Shown here one piece after another: positions 27,487 to 35,396 of a DNA stretch of 64,000 nucleotides. Positions within the stretch are counted from its first letter, which is position 1, and each line of letters opens with the position of its first letter. Origin of the DNA: Bacteroides luhongzhouii (GTDB lineage: Bacteria > Bacteroidota > Bacteroidia > Bacteroidales > Bacteroidaceae). A program made the translations under genes and the position numbers. The DNA lies in assembly GCF_009193295.2 (NCBI RefSeq), contig NZ_CP059973.1, positions 4,030,001 through 4,094,000 on the forward strand. The letters are read 5' to 3'. The notes under the pieces are model-generated. The model did no database searches. It saw only the letters and a program-made list of their open reading frames with translations, and was not told where the DNA came from.

Positions 27487-27514
27487 AAATTCCTCTAGGT
27501 TTTCTAGGGAATTT
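27487..27514. repeat. Palindrome overlapping the sigma-factor promoter region
   Basis: An imperfect inverted repeat (AAATTCCTCTAG, then a 5-base loop, then CTAGGGAATTT) ends 2 bases before the promoter-like TACATTTG at 27517. Its position over the -33 region makes it a candidate operator. It lacks a T-run that would make it a second terminator. Confidence 0.55.
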
Positions 27515-27516
27515 GC

Positions 27517-27524
27517 TACATTTG
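27517..27524 (+). promoter_or_regulatory. Bacteroides -7 element for the ECF sigma gene
   Basis: TACATTTG matches the Bacteroides -7 consensus TAnnTTTG and lies 60 bases before the sigma-factor ATG. No clear TTTG is seen at the right distance upstream, where the palindrome 27487-27514 lies instead. Confidence 0.5.
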
Positions 27525-27583
27525 CTCTTCATAAAGAGAAAAACATTTAGTTCTTTTGGAAACAAGTAAACAAAATCCGAAGA

Positions 27584-28204
27584 ATGAAAAACAAAATTGA
27601 CCAATATACTGATACGGATGATGATAAACTCTTTGCCTTGATTGAACAAGGTGATGAAGGAGCTTTCACTCAAGCCTATGAAAGGTATCACAAACTATTA
27701 TATGTATTAGCCTATCGTTATTTAATGAGTTCTGATATGGCAGAAGATGTAGTACAACATGTTTTTAGCCGTTTGTGGGAATTTCGTTCAGAACTACGTG
27801 TGGGAATCAGCCTAAAGAACTATCTCTTTACGATGACGAAAAATCACGTCTTGAACTTGATTCGCAATGAAAACAGCGCGATTGCAAAGAACTATGAGAT
27901 GGCACAAGCCGCTTTGCCTTACGAAGATAATCTGATAGAAAAATTGGAGAAAAGAGAGTTGATGTCCAGCTTTTATAAAGCTGTGGATATGCTTCCTGTG
28001 CAAAAACGGGATATTTGCTTGATGAAAGTACAGGAGGAACTGACAAATCAGGAGATTGCGGAACGGATGAATTTATCCGTAAATACTATCAAGACGCATT
28101 ATTCGGAAGCGTTGAAACTTCTCCGTATCCATCTAAGTAAGATGTTAATAATTGTTGCATTTACCACACTAATGACCTTTTTGAGTGTCCATTTAATAAA
28201 GTGA
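27584..28204 (+). CDS. ECF-type RNA polymerase sigma factor
   Basis: This 206-residue protein is an ECF sigma factor. Region 2 spans about residues 26-90 (LLYVLAYRYLMSSDMAEDVV, then FSRLWEF and LKNYLFTMTKNHVLNLIRNE). Region 4 spans about 128-180 (LPVQKRDICLMKVQEELTNQ, then EIAERMNLSVNTIKTHYSEA). After region 4 it carries a hydrophobic tail of about 20 residues (MLIIVAFTTLMTFLSVHL), long enough to insert in a membrane. The FecR-type anti-sigma gene follows at once, and an STN-bearing SusC lies downstream, which together form the trans-envelope signalling set known for many Bacteroides loci that use host glycans. It should activate the SusC/SusD operon. Confidence 0.92.
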   Translation: MKNKIDQYTDTDDDKLFALIEQGDEGAFTQAYERYHKLLYVLAYRYLMSSDMAEDVVQHVFSRLWEFRSELRVGISLKNYLFTMTKNHVLNLIRNENSAIAKNYEMAQAALPYEDNLIEKLEKRELMSSFYKAVDMLPVQKRDICLMKVQEELTNQEIAERMNLSVNTIKTHYSEALKLLRIHLSKMLIIVAFTTLMTFLSVHLIK

Positions 28205-28209
28205 TAAAA

Positions 28210-29202
28210 ATGAATAGACCTACTGATAAACAAATAGAAGAAGTTCTGGCAGGAATTGCCAGCCCGGAAGATGCAAAATATGTGGCAGAGTGGTTTGCCA
28301 CGGAAGAAGGTAGCGACTATCTCGAAGCCGCTATGACACGGGATTCCGGACTGATAAAAAATGAGTTTGCAGACTTGTATGTAGACCATGATATTCCTTC
28401 AAAGAAAATATTAGAACAGATACGTAAGAACATTCGTATTAAGAAGTTGAAGCGTATCTGTTTCCGAGTTGCAGCCGTATTGATACCTGTTGTCTTAATT
28501 GTCGGACTTTATATGCAACTGAACTCAAAAGTCGACCTGTTCGGTACTTCCGAATATGAGGAAGTGGTGGTAGATAAAGGAGAACGCATACAAATCATGT
28601 TTCAGGACGGAACAAAAGTATATATCAATTCTGATTCGAAACTAAGATACCCGAAGAAGTTTGCTTTGAACACCCGCGAAGTTTTTCTTGAAGGAGAAGC
28701 CTATTTCGTAGTAGCCAAAAATAAGAACCGTCCTTTTATAGTCAATTTAAGCGGACCGGCAATTCATGTATTGGGAACTTCTTTCAATGTACAGGATTAC
28801 CCGGAGAATAAGGATATAGTAGTATGTCTGGATGAAGGAAATATTAATCTGACCCTTCCTACGGAAAAGAAATACCCGGTGAAACCTGGCGAAAGATTAG
28901 TGTACAACAAAGATAACCAGCAGTGCACTATTTCCAAAATGAACGATATGCGACGCCTGTCGATGTGGAAACAGAATGTGATAGTATTTAAAGATACCCC
29001 GCTGTCGGAAGTCATTAAAATATTGAACCGCTGGTATAATGTAGAGTTTAAAGTCGAAGATGAAAACGTTTTGAAGTATGTCTATACATTGACTTCGGAC
29101 AATACATTATTAGAGAAAGTATTAATGGATTTAGAGAAAATCGCTCCGGTGAAGTTTGAGTATAATGAAGATAAAAAAGAAGTGATAGTAAAAATGAAAT
29201 AA
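28210..29202 (+). CDS. FecR-type anti-sigma factor
   Basis: This is an inner-membrane anti-sigma factor of 330 residues. I start it at the ATG at 28210; a GTG at 28201 overlaps the sigma-gene stop and is a possible alternative. A cytoplasmic N-terminal part (about 1-85) is expected to bind the sigma factor. A single membrane helix follows at about 88-104 (AAVLIPVVLIVGLYMQL), then a periplasmic FecR domain (about 118-215, EEVVVDKGERIQIMFQDGT, EVFLEGEAYFVV, IHVLGTSFNV), then a DUF4974-type C-terminal domain (about 260-325, DTPLSEVIKILNRWYNVEF). The last domain contacts the STN domain of the transporter in related systems. Ligand binding by the SusC at 30363 would release the sigma factor. Confidence 0.92.
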   Translation: MNRPTDKQIEEVLAGIASPEDAKYVAEWFATEEGSDYLEAAMTRDSGLIKNEFADLYVDHDIPSKKILEQIRKNIRIKKLKRICFRVAAVLIPVVLIVGLYMQLNSKVDLFGTSEYEEVVVDKGERIQIMFQDGTKVYINSDSKLRYPKKFALNTREVFLEGEAYFVVAKNKNRPFIVNLSGPAIHVLGTSFNVQDYPENKDIVVCLDEGNINLTLPTEKKYPVKPGERLVYNKDNQQCTISKMNDMRRLSMWKQNVIVFKDTPLSEVIKILNRWYNVEFKVEDENVLKYVYTLTSDNTLLEKVLMDLEKIAPVKFEYNEDKKEVIVKMK

Positions 29203-29229
29203 TATAATCATTAGAAATAAATAGGGCAT

Positions 29230-29985
29230 ATGAATAAAGAAGTGGATTTATCCGTATCTTGTTATGGAAAAGTAAAAGACAGGAAATATGATATTGTGAT
29301 ATTGCCGTGGGGAGCTACCGAACCTCATAATCTGCATTTGCCATATATGACAGATTGTATTCTTTCCCATGATGTAGCAGTTGATGCTGCATTGATGGCT
29401 AAACAGAAATATGGCGTAAACTGCATGGTTATGCCGCCTATCGGCATGGGTTCACAAAATCCGGGACAACGGGAACTTCCCTTCTGTATCCATACGCGTT
29501 ATGAAACACAGAAAGCAATACTGACTGATATTGTTTCTTCCCTTTATGCTCAAGGTATCCGAAAATTGATTATTATCAACGGGCATGGCGGCAATACTTT
29601 TAAAAGTATGATTCGTGATTTGTCGGTAGACTATCCTGACTTCCTGATAGCATCGAGTGAATGGTACACCGTGCTAAAGGTAAAGGACTATTTTGAAAAT
29701 CCGGGTGACCATGCAGATGAAGTCGAGACATCCGTAATGATGCACTATCACCCCGAACTGGTCAATCTTGAAGAAGCAGGGAATGGAGAATATAAAACTT
29801 TTGCCGTACAATCTTTGAATGAAAAAGTAGCATGGATTCCCAGGAACTGGGGGAAAGTATCTAAAGATACCGGTGTTGGCGATCCACGTGGAGCTTCCGT
29901 AGAAAAAGGAAAGAAGTTTGCGGAAGCAGTCGCAGAGAAATATGCAAAGCTCTTTGACGAATTGGTGAATCAGGAACTTTACTAA
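29230..29985 (+). CDS. Creatininase-family amidohydrolase-like protein
   Basis: This 251-residue cytoplasmic protein has the metal-binding pattern of the creatininase family: the opening VILPWGATEPHNLHLPYMTD (Glu and His ligands, with Asp), then IINGHGGNTF, then the late GDHADEVETSVMMHYHP with His, Asp and Glu. Family members hydrolyse cyclic or linear amides using two zinc or manganese ions; the substrate here is unknown. It is encoded 28 bases after the FecR gene and before the SusC gene, so it may be expressed with the regulators. Within a locus for an N-acylated sugar acid, an amide- or lactam-cleaving activity is a reasonable guess but nothing in the sequence proves it. Confidence 0.85.
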   Translation: MNKEVDLSVSCYGKVKDRKYDIVILPWGATEPHNLHLPYMTDCILSHDVAVDAALMAKQKYGVNCMVMPPIGMGSQNPGQRELPFCIHTRYETQKAILTDIVSSLYAQGIRKLIIINGHGGNTFKSMIRDLSVDYPDFLIASSEWYTVLKVKDYFENPGDHADEVETSVMMHYHPELVNLEEAGNGEYKTFAVQSLNEKVAWIPRNWGKVSKDTGVGDPRGASVEKGKKFAEAVAEKYAKLFDELVNQELY

Positions 29986-29997
29986 ATTACAAAAAAT

Positions 29998-30078
29998 ATA
30001 GTGACGCTATCCTTGCGTGATAGTGACGGTATCCGGTAAGTATGGCGTCACTATGTGGACAGGATAGTGACGGTATCC
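29998..30078. repeat. Four 22-bp units built on ATAGTGACGGTATCC
   Basis: Copies of the 15-mer ATAGTGACGGTATCC begin at 29998 (one mismatch), 30020 and 30064. A shortened inverted copy (ATAGTGACGCCAT read on the minus strand) lies at 30042-30054. Starts are spaced by 22, 22 and 22 bases. The unit itself contains the inverted pair GGATA/TATCC in its best copy. It lies immediately after the creatininase gene and before a terminator. Confidence 0.8.
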
Positions 30079-30130
30079 CAAAAGACTGTTTCTAGCGAAT
30101 TGCCAAAAACACGAATCTATCTCTTGTTAT

Positions 30131-30170
30131 AAGTCCTTCTGAAAATAAAATCCGGAAGGACTTTTCTTTT
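30131..30170 (+). terminator. Rho-independent terminator before the SusC gene
   Basis: A 9-bp perfect stem (AAGTCCTTC at 30131-30139 with GAAGGACTT at 30155-30163) is followed by TTCTTTTTAT. It separates the sigma/FecR/creatininase transcript from the SusC operon. The rest of the 377-base gap (29986-30362) holds the 22-bp repeats before it and an AT-rich SusC leader after it. Confidence 0.8.
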
Positions 30171-30292
30171 TATATCCCATTTTCCTACAAATAAAAACTA
30201 AAACATATCTCGCTGAAAACTAATATATTATCACACGAAACTTTATTGGAAATAAAAAAACTTCAGAAAAAAACGTTTTTTCCCTCACCCGC

Positions 30293-30334
30293 TTCTTAAT
30301 CTCGTGTGTCCACTAAATACAAAGAGATTAAGAA
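30293..30334. promoter_or_regulatory. 11-bp inverted repeat in the SusC leader
   Basis: TTCTTAATCTC (30293-30303) and GAGATTAAGAA (30324-30334) form a perfect inverted repeat with a 20-base spacer. It ends 28 bases before the SusC ATG. It could be an operator for a dimeric regulator or an RNA hairpin in the 5' leader. The ECF-dependent promoter should lie just upstream, but I cannot place it. Confidence 0.55.
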
Positions 30335-30362
30335 CCTATTTATAACTTTAAACAAACTAAGT

Positions 30363-33300
30363 ATGAAGAACAGAGTATTGCTTGTATTGTTATTCAGCTT
30401 TGCTGTAAGTCTTGCGGCGTCGGCTCAGAAAATAACAATGAATCTTCAACAAGTCAAGTTGGAGAAAGTCTTTTCGCTCATTACTAAACAGACAGGACTT
30501 ACGGTAGCATATAGCCGTACGATTGTCAATCCCGAACGGATTGTTTCTGTCCAGGCAAAAGACAAAGACCTTTCTAAAGTATTGGATGATTTATTCGCGG
30601 GTACAAATGTAGCTTATGAAATTGGAGAGAAGAAAATATATTTGAAAGCAAAAGAAGCTCCCGTTGCATCACAAGGGAACCAAAAAACAAAGAAAATAAC
30701 GGGAACGGTGACGGATATCAAAGGCGAACCGATAATTGGTGCTAGTGTATTGGTGAAAGGAGCGGGAACAGGTACTGTGACAGATGTAGATGGTAACTTT
30801 ACATTGGATGCTCCGGCAGACGCTCTTCTGGCTGTCAGTTATATCGGTTATAAAACACAGGAAGTAAAGGTGGGGAATAAGAACTCATATTCTATCCAAT
30901 TGCAGGACGATACCGAAGTACTGGATGAAGTCGTAGTAGTTGGTTACGGCGTGCAGAAGAAATCAAGTTTGACAGGTGCCGTTGCTTCCATCTCTTCTCA
31001 GGAAATCAGCAAACAGGTATCATCTAATGTTGCTTCAAGTTTACAGGGGCGTACACCGGGGGTAGACATCGTGCAGCAAGCTGGTGTTGCTGGGGCAGAT
31101 GTAAACATCGTGATTCGCGGTGCCGCTTCTTTTGGCGCTACCGAACCTCTGTATGTTATCGACGGAGCATTCAGTAATGCTGGATTAAGCTCATTGAATC
31201 CCAATGATATTGAATCTATCGAAGTACTGAAAGATGGTGCGGCAGCCGCTATCTACGGTTCACGTGCCGCTAATGGTGTCGTTTTGATTACTACCAAGAA
31301 AGGAAAGTCTGGTAAGCCTGTCATTCAGATAGACGGTTCGTTCGCTTTTCAGAAGACGACTAATATTCCGGAGTTTCTCAATGCGTCGGAATGGAGAGAA
31401 TTTGCCAATATGGTGGCAGATAACAGTGGCTTGCCTCATGCACCGGAGAATGACAATCCCACCAATCCGAACCTGAATACCGACTGGTCAAAAGAATGGA
31501 TACAGTTTGCCCCGGTATGGAACTTAAATGCCAGTATCGCAGGTGGTGGGGACAACTCTACTTTCAGCACAAGCCTTGGTTATCTTGACCAAACCGGTAT
31601 GACGATTTATTCAGATTATAAACGCTATAACTTCCGCCTGAATACCTCCTATAAAAAAGGACGTTTCTCATTTTCCGAAACCCTCGGACTGACGCATAAG
31701 GATAAAACTCCTACAACAGCTTTCAACATAGCTTTACCAACGTTACCTATTTATGATGAACAAGGGCGGTTTACCTCCGGTGGTCCTGATTATTACATCA
31801 ACCCCGAAGATGGCAAGGCGCAGAATAAGATAGCCCCGTTACATTATACAGACCAGTTTAATAAAGTGACAGATTTAATCGGCTCTTTGAATGCCCAACT
31901 GGATATTTGGGGCGGCTTAAAATACAAATTATCGTTAAGTGGAAATTATAGCAATAAGCATAATTACACCCATACCCCCGAGTACTATACAAAGTGGAAC
32001 TCGGATGGAACTCCCGATAAAGATTACGGCAACACACGTAACAGTGTATCGGAAACAAGAGGTGAAGAGTTCACTTATACGATTGATAACTTGCTGACTT
32101 ACAACAAGACATTTAACCGTCACTCAATAGACGCTTTATTAGGAACAAGCTGGATGAGAGAATACTATCGCTACATGACCAACTCTACCATTAACGATTT
32201 AGGAGGAACGGACATTACCGGATTCCAAAATGAGGATGGCAAAATTTCGGCAGGCGACAGTAATGCAGCATTGCTCTCTTTCTTCGCCCGTGTGAACTAC
32301 GATTATGATAATAAATATCTGCTATCCTTAAGTATCCGCCGGGATGAATCTTCCAAATTCCATAAAGACAATAGAGTAGGTTACTTCCCTTCTGTCTCCG
32401 TCGGATGGAATGTGCACCAGGAAAAATGGTTCCAAAATCCTGTAATGAGCAAATTGAAGTTCAGAGCTAGCTACGGTGAGTTGGGTGCCAACTTCCTCAA
32501 CCCTTATAATTTTGACGCGATAGCTTATGGACCTATTCCCTACACAGTAGGCGGTGAACGTTATGTGACAGGACGCGCAGCCTATCTGAAATCGAAAGAT
32601 TTGAAATGGGAAACTGCCAAAACCACAGATATTGGTATCGAACTGGGTTTCTTTAATAACGATTTGACCTTATCACTAGACTATTTCGTGAAAAAGAACG
32701 TAGATTTGTTGGCACAGATTGACTTGAACTTGTCTTCCGGACAGATCTTTGAAATCAACAGCTCACGTGAAAAACCATACGTCAATACAGCCTCCGTAAA
32801 AAACACAGGATGGGAGTTTATGATGAATTACAGGAAACAATTGACGAAAGACTTCCATATAGATGCGACATTCAATATCGCAACGTTGAAGAATAAAGTA
32901 TTATCACTGGGGGAAAACGTACAGCCGATTACTTCCGGCGCAATGTCCAGCTACTTTAACGATGCCCCCTCCATTACCATGCCGGGAGAAGCAATCGGTT
33001 CATTCTATGGTTATAAAATTGACGGTTTTGATGCGGAAGGAAATTTCATTTTCGCGGATACGGACAAGAATGGAGTAGTCAATGCAAATGATAAAGTCAT
33101 TCTGGGCAACCCTATCCCTGATTTTACATACGGTTTGAACATCAACATGGAATACAAGGACTTTGATTTGACTGTCTTTTTCCAGGGAGTGCAGGGAAAT
33201 GATATATTCAACCAGAAAAAGTACACCTATTATTTTGATTATTCCAACAACGTGGTCAAAGAGGCTATGAATGGATGGACGAAAACAAATAGAAATACAG

Positions 33301-33611
33301 GAATCCCTATTATGAAAACCCAAAACACAAGTGGCGGAAACTCCCTGCCGAGTGAATTTTATATTGAAGATGGTTCTTATTTACGTCTGAAAAACCTTCA
33401 GTTAGGCTATTCACTGCCTAAAAAGTGGTTGGAAGCAATCCGGTTTAATAAACTGCGTGTTTATGCAGGCGTACAAAATCTGTTTACGTTGACCAAATAC
33501 TCCGGTTATGACCCGGAAGTTAGTTCAAATGTATTGTTCTCACGTGGCATTGACGTCAGTTCATATCCTAATGCCCGGACATTCACTTTTGGTTTTAACG
33601 CTTCATTCTGA
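30363..33611 (+). CDS. SusC-like TonB-dependent transporter with STN signalling domain
   Basis: This is a 1082-residue outer-membrane transporter. I start it at the ATG at 30363, which gives the signal peptide MKNRVLLVLLFSFAVSLAAS; an in-frame GTG at 30306 would add 19 residues that spoil it. Domains in order are: STN (about 24-95, MNLQQVKLEKVFSLITKQTG), a carboxypeptidase-regulatory-like beta-sandwich (about 110-180, TGTVTDIKGEPIIGASVLVK), a TonB-box-like segment near 186-196 (LDEVVVVGYG), plug (about 200-310) and a 22-strand barrel ending in the aromatic FNASF. The STN domain is what connects such transporters to a FecR anti-sigma factor, here encoded at 28210. With SusD it imports oligosaccharide or sugar acid to the periplasm. 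Confidence 0.95.
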   Translation: MKNRVLLVLLFSFAVSLAASAQKITMNLQQVKLEKVFSLITKQTGLTVAYSRTIVNPERIVSVQAKDKDLSKVLDDLFAGTNVAYEIGEKKIYLKAKEAPVASQGNQKTKKITGTVTDIKGEPIIGASVLVKGAGTGTVTDVDGNFTLDAPADALLAVSYIGYKTQEVKVGNKNSYSIQLQDDTEVLDEVVVVGYGVQKKSSLTGAVASISSQEISKQVSSNVASSLQGRTPGVDIVQQAGVAGADVNIVIRGAASFGATEPLYVIDGAFSNAGLSSLNPNDIESIEVLKDGAAAAIYGSRAANGVVLITTKKGKSGKPVIQIDGSFAFQKTTNIPEFLNASEWREFANMVADNSGLPHAPENDNPTNPNLNTDWSKEWIQFAPVWNLNASIAGGGDNSTFSTSLGYLDQTGMTIYSDYKRYNFRLNTSYKKGRFSFSETLGLTHKDKTPTTAFNIALPTLPIYDEQGRFTSGGPDYYINPEDGKAQNKIAPLHYTDQFNKVTDLIGSLNAQLDIWGGLKYKLSLSGNYSNKHNYTHTPEYYTKWNSDGTPDKDYGNTRNSVSETRGEEFTYTIDNLLTYNKTFNRHSIDALLGTSWMREYYRYMTNSTINDLGGTDITGFQNEDGKISAGDSNAALLSFFARVNYDYDNKYLLSLSIRRDESSKFHKDNRVGYFPSVSVGWNVHQEKWFQNPVMSKLKFRASYGELGANFLNPYNFDAIAYGPIPYTVGGERYVTGRAAYLKSKDLKWETAKTTDIGIELGFFNNDLTLSLDYFVKKNVDLLAQIDLNLSSGQIFEINSSREKPYVNTASVKNTGWEFMMNYRKQLTKDFHIDATFNIATLKNKVLSLGENVQPITSGAMSSYFNDAPSITMPGEAIGSFYGYKIDGFDAEGNFIFADTDKNGVVNANDKVILGNPIPDFTYGLNINMEYKDFDLTVFFQGVQGNDIFNQKKYTYYFDYSNNVVKEAMNGWTKTNRNTGIPIMKTQNTSGGNSLPSEFYIEDGSYLRLKNLQLGYSLPKKWLEAIRFNKLRVYAGVQNLFTLTKYSGYDPEVSSNVLFSRGIDVSSYPNARTFTFGFNASF

Positions 33612-33622
33612 TAACTAAAAAT

Positions 33623-35380
33623 ATGATTAATATGAAAAACTATAAGAAAATATATGCCGCATTTATCTTGGTAGGCGGTTTGATATTACACGGATGCAAC
33701 GGCATCTTTGATGATCTGGCTATTAATCCGAATCAACCGAGTATGGGAGCTTATTTCACCAGTCCGTCCGCTGTAAATGACGCAGTGATGACCATGTACG
33801 GATATATGTCTACGCAACGCTGCCTGGGAGCTTCCGGCTCTAAGACAACGATAATCCGCTCCGACGAGGCATCGTCCAATTCGGATTATGGAAAGCCGGG
33901 TATGTTTGGTGCCGACTTGAATGCCAGTTATTACACTATAGAGCAACCTTATACATTGATGTACACCACTGCTTCTCAAGCATCCTACATTATTGAAACC
34001 GCCCCGTCTGTTGATTTCAGCGGTAATGAGGAACTGCGGAACGCATACATGGGGGAAGCCTATTTTTGGAGGGCATTTGCGCATTATTACCTATTGATTA
34101 ATTTCCGGAATATATCTCCCATCAGACAGATGCCACGCAATGGCGATGACTATGTCCGTCCCTTGGAAAAACCTGCTGCCGTATGGAATTTTATTCAAGA
34201 AGACCTAGCACACGCGAAAGAACTGTTGCCCGTGAAGGGATATTGGGACAGCAAGAATGCCGGTCGTGTGACAAAAGCTTCCGCAGCCGCCTTATTGGGA
34301 AAAGCTTACCTCTACCGTAGTGGAATCGAGCAATATTATGGTGAAGACAAGACCACATTTTACAGTGAAGCTGCCAAAGAATTTGCCGATATTATAGACG
34401 GAAAGTACGGAACTTATGACCTGACTAAAAATTATGCCGATAATTTTGATGTCGCTCATGAAAATAACGAAGAATCAATCCTTGAATTTCAATTCTTGGG
34501 CGATGTCGATAATGCAGGATTCAATCCGGGGCTTGCCACTTCCGGTTTGGCGTTCGATTCGCGTGGATTGATGTTGCCGGGAGCGGGAGTAGGCTATGAA
34601 GGCGTAGTACATAACTGGCTTTATAACGCGTTTGTGAATTCGATAGACAAGGACGGCTATACGGATATCCGGATGTTCTCCACAATGATATTCAATGATT
34701 TGGACGCGAGCATTCATTTGAGAAATGACGCAGGCGGCAATCCGATACGTTTGAAAGGTCCCGGCGGCTATAAATGGGAAGAACTTTATCCGGCAAAGAA
34801 TGGAAAAGAGGGATTCGCCACCGTATCCAATCCTTTGGCACATCCATTCAAAGCAGGTATCAGGAAAGGGATTGATTGTTCCATGCCTACACAAACGGAA
34901 GCGGACGGAACTCCCAAACTGGTCGGTGTAGGTGCAGGCGTCAAGGAGTATGTGTATAATCAACCCCGTGCCCATGGAGTGAACTGGCGGTATATTCGTT
35001 ATGCCGATGTGTTGATGATGTATGCGGAAGCCGTTGTCAGTGGTGGTACGCAAGCATCGGACATGACTCCCTTGCAGGCAGTAAACAAAGTACGCGGACG
35101 TGCCAACATGAGCGAACTCCCTTCCGTAACCATGGCTGATATTCAAAATGAAAGAATCCTGGAATTTGCCTTGGAAGGGCATCGTTTCTATGATTTGCTC
35201 CGTTGGGGCAAGCTAGCCAGCCGTTTTACGGAGTTGCAGGAATCCGACCCTAACTTCAAGAAGTTCATATCGGCAGATGACTTTAAAGGATTCGTCACCA
35301 ATAAGCACGAATGGTTGCCGATTCCTATCAATGAAGTGAATTCTAACCCATATATCACAGAAAATAATCCGGGATATTAA
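33623..35380 (+). CDS. SusD-like surface lipoprotein
   Basis: This 585-residue lipoprotein is the SusD partner of the SusC encoded 11 bases upstream. The signal peptide ends in the lipobox LILHGC followed by NGIFDDLA. Family signs are AFWRAFAHYYLLINF in the TPR-like part, RYADVLMMYAEAV, ERILEFALEGHRFYDLLRWG and the terminal NPGY. It binds the substrate at the cell surface. The N-terminal Met at 33623 and a second at 33632 are both possible starts. Its ligand is not readable from sequence; the downstream catabolic genes suggest sialic acid or a sialylated glycan. Confidence 0.94.
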   Translation: MINMKNYKKIYAAFILVGGLILHGCNGIFDDLAINPNQPSMGAYFTSPSAVNDAVMTMYGYMSTQRCLGASGSKTTIIRSDEASSNSDYGKPGMFGADLNASYYTIEQPYTLMYTTASQASYIIETAPSVDFSGNEELRNAYMGEAYFWRAFAHYYLLINFRNISPIRQMPRNGDDYVRPLEKPAAVWNFIQEDLAHAKELLPVKGYWDSKNAGRVTKASAAALLGKAYLYRSGIEQYYGEDKTTFYSEAAKEFADIIDGKYGTYDLTKNYADNFDVAHENNEESILEFQFLGDVDNAGFNPGLATSGLAFDSRGLMLPGAGVGYEGVVHNWLYNAFVNSIDKDGYTDIRMFSTMIFNDLDASIHLRNDAGGNPIRLKGPGGYKWEELYPAKNGKEGFATVSNPLAHPFKAGIRKGIDCSMPTQTEADGTPKLVGVGAGVKEYVYNQPRAHGVNWRYIRYADVLMMYAEAVVSGGTQASDMTPLQAVNKVRGRANMSELPSVTMADIQNERILEFALEGHRFYDLLRWGKLASRFTELQESDPNFKKFISADDFKGFVTNKHEWLPIPINEVNSNPYITENNPGY

Positions 35381-35396
35381 CTAAGAAAGAATTAAT

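Noticed and set aside
27487..27514. Second terminator after the GH78 gene
   Set aside because: The hairpin is followed by GCTACATTTG with no T tract, and a good terminator already lies at 27427-27483.
29998..30078. Possible CRISPR array (regularly spaced short repeats)
   Set aside because: The repeats are only 15 bases, spacers are 7 bases, one copy is inverted, and no cas gene is nearby.
30306..30362. Upstream GTG start for the SusC protein
   Set aside because: The 19 extra residues are charged and would bury the signal peptide that begins at the ATG at 30363. They also overlap the inverted repeat in the leader.
34475..35182. 235-codon open frame on the minus strand
   Set aside because: It is antisense to the well-supported SusD gene and has no recognisable domain.
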